Shown here: in pieces, positions 25,302 through 34,447 of the stretch | Position numbering within the stretch: the stretch's first letter is position 1 | Layout of the letters: every line of letters starts with the position of its first letter | From: Paraburkholderia sp. | GTDB lineage: Bacteria > Pseudomonadota > Gammaproteobacteria > Burkholderiales > Burkholderiaceae | DNA: 38,857 nt | Reading direction: 5' to 3' | NCBI RefSeq assembly: GCF_026225065.1 | Contig: NZ_JAMFSB010000360.1 | Coordinates: 1-38,857, forward strand | Position numbers and translations under genes: made by a program | The notes under the pieces: generated by a model | Database searches by the model: none | The model's input: only the letters and a program-made list of their open reading frames with translations | Told to the model about the DNA's origin: nothing

Positions 25302-26114
25302 ATGACTGCTTCGAACAATCCACCGGTTTTTTCGCTGCACGAGGGAAGTGCGCCCCTGCTGATTTCGATTCCCCACGTGGGCACGAACATTCCCGCCGAC
25401 ATTGCCGCGACGATGACGCCCATCGCCCAGCGCACCGAAGATTGCGACTGGCATCTCGACCGCCTGTACGCGTTTGCCCGCGAGCTCGGCGCGTCGTTTC
25501 TGATGCCGGCCAATGCGCGCTACGTGATCGACCTGAACCGTCCGCCCGACGGCGCGAATCTCTATCCGGGCCAGGATACGACAGGCCTCCTGCCCGTCGA
25601 CACGTTCGACAAGGAGCCGCTGTATCTCGACGGGCATTTGCCCGACGATGCCGAGGTCGCACGCCGCCGCGAACTCTACTGGAAGCCGTACCACGAGGCG
25701 CTGGCGGCGCATCTGGCAGCACTAAAGGCGAAGCATGGCAAGGTGCTGCTGTGGGAGGCGCATTCGATCCGCTCGCACGTGCCGCGGTTCTTCCCAGGAC
25801 GGTTGACGGATTTCAATTTCGGCACTTCAAACGGCGCGAGTGCCGTGGCGGGACTGGCTGAAGCGCTGGTGGACGTGGTCGAGCGCCACGGCAGCTACTC
25901 GGCAGTCGCGAATGGCCGCTTCAAGGGCGGTTACATCACACGCCAGTACGGCCAGCCATCCGAGGGCATCCATGCGGTGCAACTCGAGCTGACGCAGATT
26001 ACGTACATGGAAGAGCAGATGCCGTACGCGTATGACGAAACGCTCGCCGCGCAGGTCGAGCCGCTTCTGAAGACGCTGGTGCAAACGGCGCTCGAGCGCG
26101 TCGCCGCCGCGTAA
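25302..26114 (+). CDS. hutG: N-formylglutamate deformylase
   Basis: HutG hydrolyses N-formyl-L-glutamate to glutamate and formate, the last step. It is a 270-residue member of the N-formylglutamate amidohydrolase family. Conserved stretches are LLISIPHVGTNIP near the N-terminus, DCDWHLDRLY, NARYVIDLNRPPDGANLYPGQ and LLWEAHSIRSHVPRFFPG, which supply the metal ligands. It is the last gene of the hut operon and a strong terminator follows 67 bases after its stop. Confidence 0.95.
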   Translation: MTASNNPPVFSLHEGSAPLLISIPHVGTNIPADIAATMTPIAQRTEDCDWHLDRLYAFARELGASFLMPANARYVIDLNRPPDGANLYPGQDTTGLLPVDTFDKEPLYLDGHLPDDAEVARRRELYWKPYHEALAAHLAALKAKHGKVLLWEAHSIRSHVPRFFPGRLTDFNFGTSNGASAVAGLAEALVDVVERHGSYSAVANGRFKGGYITRQYGQPSEGIHAVQLELTQITYMEEQMPYAYDETLAAQVEPLLKTLVQTALERVAAA

Positions 26115-26181
26115 GAGCGGCGCGTCGATCGGTACAAACTGCTTTCGGTCATACGCCCGCCATAAGTCCGCGCACGAATGC

Positions 26182-26223
26182 AACGGTCCCCGCCTGTCTG
26201 TCACGACGGGCGGGGACCGTTTT
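26182..26223 (+). terminator. Intrinsic terminator of the hut operon
   Basis: AACGGTCCCCGCC at 26182-26194 and GGCGGGGACCGTT at 26209-26221 form a perfect 13-bp stem ending in TTTT on the + strand. On the minus strand it lies downstream of the small His-rich gene and may end that transcript as well, although the T-run there is poor. Confidence 0.92.
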
Positions 26224-26250
26224 GCCTTGTGACGGGGCTTGCCGCCGGCA

Positions 26251-26385
26251 TCAATGGCAGTGTCGCTCCCAGTGTCCATGGACGTGGACCTTATGGCACA
26301 CGCGATGGTGATCGTCGGCGTGCGCGGGCGCAATCGCGCCGAGAGTGACGAGTGCTGTGCTCAAGGCAAGTATGATCTTCTTCAT
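26251..26385 (-). CDS. Secreted His/Cys-rich mini-protein (44 residues)
   Basis: A short gene with all the marks of a real one. The ATG at 26385 has AGAAGGG placed 7 bases upstream. The first 23 residues form a textbook signal peptide (MKKIILALSTALVTLG, ending AHA). The mature part has only 21 residues, of which 8 are His and 2 are Cys, beginning DDHHRVCH and ending ERHCH. That composition points to metal binding, probably copper, zinc or nickel in the periplasm, or to a role as a short envelope peptide. It converges on hutG and shares the terminator region. I know of similar short His-rich secreted peptides annotated as hypothetical in Burkholderiales but cannot name a family. Confidence 0.75.
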   Translation of the reverse strand: MKKIILALSTALVTLGAIAPAHADDHHRVCHKVHVHGHWERHCH

Positions 26386-26694
26386 CGAATTACCCTTCTC
26401 AGGTGGGGAACGGAAACCTTACATGAGCACGATACGTGCCGCATACGTCTGACCAATCCCTCGCGATGCTGCACCCGCTTGCGGAACGCACCCGGTCAGG
26501 GCGTGTCAACAGAAAGGGCGTATGCGCGATGGCGTATCCACGCCCCCCTTATTCCGGTCGCTGGACAAGCCACGCCGCACCCTTACGGGACATACCGGTT
26601 GCGTGCTGCACGGCGAAGCGACTACCCTTTGACAAAAACGGCGCGCGCGGGCTGTAGCCCGCCGGCACGTCATACACTAATCGGGCGAGAAAAG
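26386..26694. other. Divergent intergenic region between the His-rich peptide and the HTH gene
   Basis: About 310 bases without a credible gene; the long frame open through here lacks a ribosome site and homologous sequence. For the minus-strand peptide gene only a weak promoter can be proposed (TTGGTC and TATCGT with 16-base spacing). For the + strand HTH gene see the separate promoter entry. Confidence 0.5.
26629..26660 (+). promoter_or_regulatory. Candidate promoter and operator of the HTH gene
   Basis: TTGACA at 26629-26634 is a perfect -35 box. At 18 bases' spacing lies TGTAGC (26653-26658), a weak -10. The -10 is embedded in the palindrome GGGCT GT AGCCC at 26649-26660, a possible operator, perhaps for the helix-turn-helix protein encoded downstream. 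Confidence 0.35.
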
Positions 26695-27375
26695 ATGGAA
26701 GACCCAGCAATGGAAGATTCCGACGAGTTCCTGCTTTCGATCTGGCGAGCAAATCTGGTGGTGCTGACCCAGGAGGTCGGCGCGGCAACCCGCCTCGCGC
26801 GGATAATGACGTTCTCCGCAAGCTATCTGAAACTGATGTTGTCCGGCCAACGCGAATTCAGCGAGGAGTTCGTGCGCGGTGTCGAGGCGGTGACGGGCTT
26901 ACCCGCCGGCTGGATGAACACGCCGCATGAGGCGCGCGAGATTCCCGCGAACGCACGCGAGGCGATCGACAACGAGTCGCCGCTGGCGCGTTTTCGCGGC
27001 ACGGCACATCCGGTACGCAAGAAAACGGTGCTGCGTCCGCCCGAGCCGATCTTCGGTCAACCGGCGCCCGCGCGTCGCGCGGAGGAGGAGATGTTCGACG
27101 CCGAGGCGCACCGGCGTCAGGTGCTGTTTCGCAAGGCACGCGACCTGGCGGTGCAGGACGTGCGCCGTTTCGAGCGGCACCTGGCGAGTCCTCCTGTCGA
27201 ACTGGCCGCGTTGCGCGCCAAGGTGGAGGACGTGATCGCGGCCGCCGAGCTGGAGGACACGGACCACGCCGATCTCACGGGACGGCTCGAGCAGATCGAA
27301 AAGCATCGCAATCTGCTGATGCGGCATGTGGAGAAACTTCAGGCGCTGCTTGTAAGGTTAGGTGAGAGCGAATGA
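26695..27375 (+). CDS. XRE-like helix-turn-helix protein with a helical C-terminal region
   Basis: A 226-residue protein (221 from the second ATG at 26710, which has GGAAG 8 bases upstream and may be the true start). Residues of about 25-75 resemble the Cro/CI-type helix-turn-helix: TRLARIMTFSASYLKLMLSGQREFSEEF, then VRGVEAVTGLPAGWMN, the latter like the end of many phage-repressor-type domains. A basic, proline-containing linker follows (about 100-130). The last 95 residues are strongly helical and charged, with a coiled-coil look (RLEQIEKHRNLLMRHVEKLQ). No S24 peptidase or known ligand domain is seen. It stands alone between hut and ddl. I infer DNA binding with oligomerisation through the tail; the target is unknown. 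Confidence 0.7.
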   Translation: MEDPAMEDSDEFLLSIWRANLVVLTQEVGAATRLARIMTFSASYLKLMLSGQREFSEEFVRGVEAVTGLPAGWMNTPHEAREIPANAREAIDNESPLARFRGTAHPVRKKTVLRPPEPIFGQPAPARRAEEEMFDAEAHRRQVLFRKARDLAVQDVRRFERHLASPPVELAALRAKVEDVIAAAELEDTDHADLTGRLEQIEKHRNLLMRHVEKLQALLVRLGESE

Positions 27376-27498
27376 GGTGGGCGAGCGGCTGAAAGGCTGG
27401 CCTCCAGGACTCACCTGAAGGCCTTGCCTGAATGATCCGGCTAAAGCACCCGCTGATTCCCCTAAAGCACTCGCTAGAAACGATCTAGCCTAATGCAC

Positions 27499-28539
<1,041 letters not shown>

Positions 28540-28580
28540 TCAGTTCGTGGGTGTATTTCGGGGTGTGATCGAGGGGATTC

Positions 28581-28615
28581 TGTTGCGCCGTAATCGGTGA
28601 GCGTACGGCGCAACA
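28581..28615. other. Perfect 12-bp hairpin between the LysR gene and ddl
   Basis: TGTTGCGCCGTA at 28581-28592 pairs with TACGGCGCAACA at 28604-28615 across 11 bases. On the minus strand it follows the LysR stop by 33 bases and precedes ddl, but it has no T-tract in that direction; TTTTA follows only on the + strand. It may still block read-through into ddl, or serve as an operator for ddl. Confidence 0.5.
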
Positions 28616-28648
28616 TTTTACAGAGGTACTGGTCGTCGATGCACCTGC

Positions 28649-29503
28649 TTACAGCCTGAGTTCAGTGAGAATCTGTTCGGCGAGGAAGTCGCACGGTGGA
28701 CGGTTGGAGCGGGCGCTGCGGGCCAGCACGATTTCCAGTTCGGGCAAAGCAGGCAACCCATGCGCTCGCCCCAGTTGCACGAAGTGGCCAGGCACTGCGC
28801 AACGCGCAAGCGGCGCGATAGCGAGCCCCGCTTCCACCATGCTGAAGAGGCCCATCAGACTCGGGCTCTCATACGAGGTGCGATAGGCAATCTTCGCGCG
28901 CTCGAGCGCGTGGATCGCGTTCGCCCGCGCGACACTGCCCGCACCGAACAGCGCGACCGGCAACGGCCGCTCTTTCCAGATCTCGCGTCCGCTGGTCGAG
29001 GCGCCTGCCCACGCCATGGGTTCGAAGCGGATGAACTCGCCATTCAGATTCTTCAGGCGCGTCACGCAGGCGAGGTCGACCTTGTTGTCCTTGACGAGTG
29101 GGGCGAGCGCATGGCTCGGCAGGCCGATCACCTGAATCTCGACCTTCGGATAGCTCGCTGAAAACTTGCGCAGCACCGCTGGCAGCAACGACGCCGCGTA
29201 GTCGTCCGGCACGCCGATCGCGACGCGGCCTTTTACCTCTGGATGCACCATCGACGCCCACGCTTCGTCACGCAGGGCCAGCATGCGACGGGCATAGGCG
29301 AGCAGCACCTGACCGTCGGCCGTAGGTGTGACGCTGCGCGCTCCACGTATGAACAGCGGCTTGCCTAGCGCATTCTCGAGCGTGCGAATCTGCATGCTGA
29401 GCGCGGACTGCGAGCGGTGCACGAGCGCCGCGCCGCGCACGAAGCTGCCGGCATCGGCGATGGCGACCACCATCGCGAGCACGTCGAGATCCAAGGTTTT
29501 CAT
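28649..29503 (-). CDS. LysR-type transcriptional regulator
   Basis: A 284-residue LysR regulator. The helix-turn-helix covers about residues 5-60 (DVLAMVVAIADAGSFVRGAALVHRSQSALSMQIRTLENALGKPLF). The effector domain starts at GRVAIGVPDDYAASLLP. It is divergent from the aminotransferase gene across 164 bases, so that gene and the downstream MFS gene are the likely targets. The short hydrophobic effector pocket gives no hint of the ligand. Confidence 0.87.
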   Translation of the reverse strand: MKTLDLDVLAMVVAIADAGSFVRGAALVHRSQSALSMQIRTLENALGKPLFIRGARSVTPTADGQVLLAYARRMLALRDEAWASMVHPEVKGRVAIGVPDDYAASLLPAVLRKFSASYPKVEIQVIGLPSHALAPLVKDNKVDLACVTRLKNLNGEFIRFEPMAWAGASTSGREIWKERPLPVALFGAGSVARANAIHALERAKIAYRTSYESPSLMGLFSMVEAGLAIAPLARCAVPGHFVQLGRAHGLPALPELEIVLARSARSNRPPCDFLAEQILTELRL

Positions 29504-29524
29504 AGGTATCAGAAAAGCTGATCG

Positions 29525-29573
29525 AAACGTTCAATATAACGCGTTTGTCTGAATGCGGGGCGACCGGCATACT
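29525..29573 (+). promoter_or_regulatory. Candidate LysR-activated promoter of the aminotransferase gene
   Basis: TTGTCT at 29545-29550 and CATACT at 29568-29573 with 17-base spacing form a moderate sigma-70 promoter. An imperfect dyad, AAACG at 29525-29529 and CGTTT at 29542-29546, abuts the -35 box, the place where LysR activators usually bind. A leader of about 90 bases would follow before the ATG at 29668. Confidence 0.35.
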
Positions 29574-29667
29574 GCCGCTGTTCACGGGCGACGGGCGAGA
29601 TACGCTTGCTCGTTCGACCTTTATCAAGAAGCTACGCAACACTGCATTGAAACCGGAGACAACCACG

Positions 29668-30879
29668 ATGCCGATGACCTATAACGACTTCAAGCAACTG
29701 GGCATGCGCCTCGACATGTCGCGCGGCAAGCCAGCGCCCGAGCAACTCGAGCTCTCGCGTGCGTTACTGGACGAGGCGGGCACGACGGGTTTTCTGTCGC
29801 GCGACGGCATTGACTGCCGCAACTACGGGCACCTGCTGGGCCTGCCCGAAGCCCGCGAGTTGGGCGCGGCATTCCTCGAGGTGCCGGTGGCGCAGGTAGT
29901 GGCGGGCGGCAATTCGAGCCTCGAACTGATGCATGACGCGCTGGCGTTTGCCATGCTGTTCGGCGTGCCGGGCGGCGAGCCTTGGCGCAAGCAGGACGAT
30001 ATCGCCGTGCTGTGTCCGGTGCCCGGCTACGACCGGCACTTTGCGATCTGCGAGGCGCTCGGCATCCGCATGATCAACGTGCCGATGAACGACGACGGCC
30101 CAGATATGGATTTCGTGGAATCCCAGGTGGCGAGCGACGCATCCATCAAGGCCATCTGGTGCGTGCCGCTTTATAGCAACCCGAGCGGCGCGATCTACTC
30201 AGCGGAGGTGGTGCGGCGTCTGGCTGCCATGCCGGCGGCGGCGCCGGATTTCCGTTTGTTGTGGGACGACGCCTACCGCTTCCATCATCTGACCGATCAG
30301 AAGCACAGCACCCTAAACGTGCTCGACGCCTGCGCCGCAGCCGGGCACGAGGATCGCGCGCTGATATTCGCGTCGCTTTCGAAGGTGACGTTCGGCGGCG
30401 GGGCGATGGCGTTTCTGGCCGCATCGAAGCGCAATGTGGACTGGTGGCAGCAGCGCGTATCGGTGCGCACGATCGGCCCGGACAAGCTGAACCAGTTGCG
30501 CCACGTGCGTTTCCTGCGCGACCGCGCGGGTCTGGAGCGGCTGATGGAGTGTCATCGTGCGCTGGTGGAACCGAAATTCGCGGCGATCGCGGCGGCGTTC
30601 GCGGAGCACCTCGGCGGACTCGAGGGTGTGACGTGGAATGCGCCGGCGGGCGGCTACTTCATCAGTCTTTACACGCCGCCTGGGTTCGCGAAGCGCACCG
30701 TTGCGCTCGCGGCCGAGGCCGGCCTCGTGTTGACCCCGGCGGGCGCGGCTTATCCGTATGGACGGGATCCGGACGACCGGCATCTGCGGATCGCGCCCAC
30801 GTTCCCGACGCTCGATGAAGTACGGCTTGCGGCGCTGGGCATTGCGCTGTCGCTGCGGCGGGCGCTGGAAGAGATCTGA
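29668..30879 (+). CDS. PLP-dependent aminotransferase, aspartate-aminotransferase Ic / MocR-like class
   Basis: A 403-residue fold-type I aminotransferase of the group that opens with DMSRGKPAPEQLELSR (Pfam 'Asp_aminotransf', formerly linked to alanine-glyoxylate transaminase). Lys239 in FASLSKVTFGGG is the Schiff-base lysine, and the Asp201/Tyr203 pair in LLWDDAYRFHH contacts the pyridine ring and its O3'. Members tested in Actinobacteria are aspartate aminotransferases; the substrate here is not proven. Of the possible starts, the ATG at 29668 (GGAGA upstream) precedes the conserved N-terminus directly. It runs into an MFS gene 46 bases downstream. Confidence 0.87.
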   Translation: MPMTYNDFKQLGMRLDMSRGKPAPEQLELSRALLDEAGTTGFLSRDGIDCRNYGHLLGLPEARELGAAFLEVPVAQVVAGGNSSLELMHDALAFAMLFGVPGGEPWRKQDDIAVLCPVPGYDRHFAICEALGIRMINVPMNDDGPDMDFVESQVASDASIKAIWCVPLYSNPSGAIYSAEVVRRLAAMPAAAPDFRLLWDDAYRFHHLTDQKHSTLNVLDACAAAGHEDRALIFASLSKVTFGGGAMAFLAASKRNVDWWQQRVSVRTIGPDKLNQLRHVRFLRDRAGLERLMECHRALVEPKFAAIAAAFAEHLGGLEGVTWNAPAGGYFISLYTPPGFAKRTVALAAEAGLVLTPAGAAYPYGRDPDDRHLRIAPTFPTLDEVRLAALGIALSLRRALEEI

Positions 30880-30925
30880 CGTCGCCTTTTTGCGGCCGTC
30901 ACGCTTTTGTTGTAAAAGGGAGCGC

Positions 30926-32308
30926 ATGACTGATCGCTCCCGACTCATTCCACTTATCGTCGCCTGTCCGCTGTTCCTGCAAAACCTCGACACGTCGATC
31001 ATGGCGACGGCGTTGCCGTCGATTGCCCGCTCGCTGCAGGTTCAGACGCTGCATCTGAATCTGGCTATCACCTCCTATCTGCTGAGCCTTGCGGTGTTTT
31101 TACCGGCGAGCGGCTGGCTCGCGGACCGCTTCGGCGCGCGCCGGGTATTCTGCTCGGCGATCGCGCTGTTCTCACTCGGCTCGGCCTTATGCGGACTGGC
31201 GCAAACGATGCCGCAACTGGTTCTGTTCCGCGTCCTGCAGGGCATGGGCGGCGCGATGATGGTGCCGGTCGGGCGGCTGATCCTGCTGCGCAGCATCCCA
31301 CCCGCACGCATGGTCGCGGCCATGGTGTGGTTCACCGTGCCCGGCGCTATCGGACGACTCGCCGGACCGTTGCTCGGCGGCCTGGTCGTCACGATTACCT
31401 CGTGGCGCTGGATCTTTCTGCTCAACATCCCGTTCGGTGTGCTGGGCGTCCTGATGGCGATGAGCTTTGTCGACGACACCCACGAACCGCTGTTCCAGCG
31501 CTTCGATCTCGCCGGTTTCATTCTGCTTTCGAGCGGGCTCGTCGGGTTGGTTGGCGGTCTCGATACTGCAGGGCGCGGACTCGTGCCACAGGAAGTGACC
31601 TTTGCGCTGGCAGGGCTTGGCGCGCTGTGTATCCTCGCGTACTGGGCCTATAGCCGCCGCCACGACGACGCGATCATCGATCCCGGTCTGCTGCGTTACA
31701 AGGCGTACCGGACCGCGGTGGTCGGCGGCATGCCGCTGCGTATCGCGATCGGTGCGTCGCCGTTTCTGATGCCGTTGATGCTGCAACTCGGCTTCGGTTT
31801 ATCGCCGCTGCAATCCGGGTCGCTCAGCGTGGCGACGGCGGTTGGTTCGCTCAGCGTGCGCGCGGTGATGCAACAGGCCATCCGCCGGATCGGCTTTCGC
31901 ACGCTGCTGATCGGCGCGACTTCGCTCACCGGATGCTTCTACGCGTGCTATGGGCTATTCCGCCCGAGCACGCCGCATCTGCTGATCTTTGTGGTGTTGC
32001 TGTTCGGCGGCCTGTTCAACTCGCTCGGCATGGTGACGCTCAACACGCTCGGTTACTCGGATATGCCCAAGCCGATGATGAGCCGGGCAACGGCACTGTC
32101 GAGCATGGCGCAGCAACTGTCGATCAGTATCGGTGTGGCGTTTGCGGCCTCGCTGCTGGCGTTGACAGCACATCTGCGCGGCGGCAGCGCGGCGCATCTG
32201 ATGGCGCGCGACTTTTCGCCGGCGTTCGTGGTGATCGGGGTGTTGACGTTGAGCTCGCTGTTCTTTTTTACAAAGCTCTCGCACGACGAAGGGGCGGAAC
32301 TGCGGTAG
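30926..32308 (+). CDS. DHA2-family MFS exporter (EmrB/QacA type)
   Basis: A 460-residue multi-helix transporter of the drug:H+ antiporter-2 type. The first helix carries the LQNLDTSIMATALPSIARSL motif (motif D1), and motif A follows as GWLADRFGARRVF. The antiporter motif C region reads VPGAIGRLAGPLLGG. About 14 hydrophobic segments are present. AGGGAG lies before the ATG at 30926. It is 46 bases after the aminotransferase on the same strand and may be co-transcribed. No membrane-fusion partner gene is adjacent, so the substrate and the need for one are open. Confidence 0.87.
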   Translation: MTDRSRLIPLIVACPLFLQNLDTSIMATALPSIARSLQVQTLHLNLAITSYLLSLAVFLPASGWLADRFGARRVFCSAIALFSLGSALCGLAQTMPQLVLFRVLQGMGGAMMVPVGRLILLRSIPPARMVAAMVWFTVPGAIGRLAGPLLGGLVVTITSWRWIFLLNIPFGVLGVLMAMSFVDDTHEPLFQRFDLAGFILLSSGLVGLVGGLDTAGRGLVPQEVTFALAGLGALCILAYWAYSRRHDDAIIDPGLLRYKAYRTAVVGGMPLRIAIGASPFLMPLMLQLGFGLSPLQSGSLSVATAVGSLSVRAVMQQAIRRIGFRTLLIGATSLTGCFYACYGLFRPSTPHLLIFVVLLFGGLFNSLGMVTLNTLGYSDMPKPMMSRATALSSMAQQLSISIGVAFAASLLALTAHLRGGSAAHLMARDFSPAFVVIGVLTLSSLFFFTKLSHDEGAELR

Positions 32309-32425
32309 CGCCAGGTGAACCTCCGATGTGCTACAAACACACTACCGATCGGGACGAGGTGTCATCTTGGGGAAAATTGTCAGCGCTCTGCAACTGCCGT
32401 CTGCGCCGGTGAGGGCGTGCCAGGC

Positions 32426-34429
32426 ATGACGCGCTCTACGCTGCGGTGGTGCGCCGCAATCGCATGGCTTGTCGGTAGCGCATTCAGCGCATTCAACGCG
32501 TCCGCAGCGCAGGCCGACGGCCCCGCCGCGAGCGACGACCTGGCTCCCTCCACCGTCGAGAGCGACGTTCACTACTTTGTGATCCAGAAAGACGGCTCGG
32601 CCGAAGAGCGCGACGACACGGTCATGCGCGCCAATACGACGAGCGGCGTCGACGACATCGCGCAACGCTATGTCTGGTTCAACAAGGATATCGAGCAGGT
32701 GCAACTGCTCGCCGCCGAGACCCTCGACCCGGATGGCACCGTGCGCAAGGTCGGACCGGACGGCATCCGCGACGTGCAGGAGCCGCGCTCGGCCGGCGCG
32801 CCGACCTTCGAGGACGGCGTATTGCGCACAGTGATCTTCCCAGGCGTAGAGCCGGGCTCGCGCGTGCATCTGGCGTTTCGCAAGACGCGCGCCAAGGCGC
32901 TGCAAGCCGGAACGTTCGCGTACCTCGTCGAACCGACGCGCGACCCGGTCGAGCAGCAGCGCCTCATCTTCGACCTGCCCGCCGACGTGCCGCTATACGC
33001 GGACACACGCGGCTACGTGGCGGTGCCGCCCGTCACACAGAACGGCCGCACGCGCTATGAGTTCGACTACAAGCACGGGCCGTACGCGCCCATCGAGTCT
33101 GGTGCGGTCGGTTACGAAACGTGGGGCGACCGGCTGATGGTATCGACGGTGCCAGACTACGCCACGTTCGCGGCACGCTACAAGGCGCCGGCTGTCGACG
33201 CCACCATGAGCGACCCGGCGATTACCCAGCTCGCGCAATCGCTGACGGCGGCAAGCGCCGATCCCCGCGAAAAGGCGCGCATCCTGTATGACTGGGTGCG
33301 CATGAACGTGCGCTACGTGGCGCTCTTTCTCGGCGAGACTGCCGCGGTGCCGCACAAGGCGATCGATATCCTGCGCAATCGCTATGGCGACTGCAAGGAT
33401 CACGTCGCGCTGTACAGCGCGTTGCTGGCGGCGCTCGGGATTCGCAGCGAAGCGGTGCTGCTCAACCTCGGCCCGTACTACACGTTGCCGGACGTGCCCG
33501 GTTATGGCGACAGCGCGATCAACCATGCGATCGTCTGGATTCCGCAACTCGGCCTCTATGCCGATACAACCGCCGGTGGCATTGCCTTCGGCTACCTGCC
33601 GCTGGTCGTGATGGACCGGCCGGTCCTGCTGGTCGACGATGGCGTCATGTCGCGCACGCCACCCGTGCAGCCACGGGGCCGCGCCGTGCGTTTGCAGATC
33701 GATGTAAATGAGAGCGGGGCAGCGTCGTACGCTTACCGCGTGGAAGACTCGGGCGCTACCGCTGAACTTGAGCGCAATATGTTCCGGCGTGCTACGCATC
33801 AGCGGGCACAGCAGGTTGCTGCGAGCCGTCTGTTGCAGACGAACCTGCACGGCTCCGCCAGGCTCAGCACGAGCGACGTCGCGACGACCGAGGGGCCTTT
33901 CACGACCACGATGCAAGGCACGCTCGAGCACTTCACGTGGACCGACGGCACCACCGCGCTACCGGCTTTGTCGAGTCTCTCGGGCGGCATTGCCAGCCAG
34001 GTGCAGTCGTGGCTCGCCGAGCCGCAACGCACGCAGCCCTGGGTATGCGTCGGCGGGGACTTCGATGAGACCGCACAGATTACTTTGCCCGCTACGGTCC
34101 GCGTAACCGATCTGCCGGTAGATGCCAGCGTGCAGGATAGTTACTTCGATTACACGTCGCACTACGTCTTCGATCCAGGCACGCGGGTGCTGCAGATCAC
34201 CCGCCGCCTGCATACGAAGTTTGTGCATCAGGTGTGCTCGGCCGATGCCTTTAACGAAGCGCAGGCATCGCTGGTGAGGATCGAGCGCGATGCCTCGTCG
34301 CAAGTGGTTGTGCGCGCAACGCCACCGGACTATCGTTTCGCGCAGCCGGGCCGCATCAATGGAGCGGATGCCAACCGGGTCAGCCGCACGCCTGCCCCGA
34401 ACAACGTGTCAAACACGCGTCCTTCGTAG
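32426..34429 (+). CDS. Secreted DUF3857 / transglutaminase-like protein
   Basis: A 667-residue exported protein. The signal peptide spans about residues 1-30 (WCAAIAWLVGSAFSAFNASAAQA). A DUF3857 domain follows at about 45-230 (VHYFVIQKDGSAEERDDTV, then YVWFNKDIEQVQLLAAETL). The transglutaminase-like core is at about 290-390 with its triad visible: Cys323 in NRYGDCKDHVALYSALL, His367 in INHAIVWIP and Asp380 in YADTTAGG. The C-terminal third is beta-rich. The family is widespread but its substrate is not established; it may cleave or cross-link peptides in the periplasm. The ATG at 32426 was preferred because it opens the signal peptide. It stands alone. Confidence 0.87.
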   Translation: MTRSTLRWCAAIAWLVGSAFSAFNASAAQADGPAASDDLAPSTVESDVHYFVIQKDGSAEERDDTVMRANTTSGVDDIAQRYVWFNKDIEQVQLLAAETLDPDGTVRKVGPDGIRDVQEPRSAGAPTFEDGVLRTVIFPGVEPGSRVHLAFRKTRAKALQAGTFAYLVEPTRDPVEQQRLIFDLPADVPLYADTRGYVAVPPVTQNGRTRYEFDYKHGPYAPIESGAVGYETWGDRLMVSTVPDYATFAARYKAPAVDATMSDPAITQLAQSLTAASADPREKARILYDWVRMNVRYVALFLGETAAVPHKAIDILRNRYGDCKDHVALYSALLAALGIRSEAVLLNLGPYYTLPDVPGYGDSAINHAIVWIPQLGLYADTTAGGIAFGYLPLVVMDRPVLLVDDGVMSRTPPVQPRGRAVRLQIDVNESGAASYAYRVEDSGATAELERNMFRRATHQRAQQVAASRLLQTNLHGSARLSTSDVATTEGPFTTTMQGTLEHFTWTDGTTALPALSSLSGGIASQVQSWLAEPQRTQPWVCVGGDFDETAQITLPATVRVTDLPVDASVQDSYFDYTSHYVFDPGTRVLQITRRLHTKFVHQVCSADAFNEAQASLVRIERDASSQVVVRATPPDYRFAQPGRINGADANRVSRTPAPNNVSNTRPS

Positions 34430-34447
34430 GGTGCGGCGCCCCTCAGC

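Noticed and set aside
26239-26694. The long in-frame extension upstream of the HTH gene
   Set aside because: The translation is low-complexity with no family match; the real start is at 26695 or 26710, and the minus-strand His-rich gene occupies part of the region.
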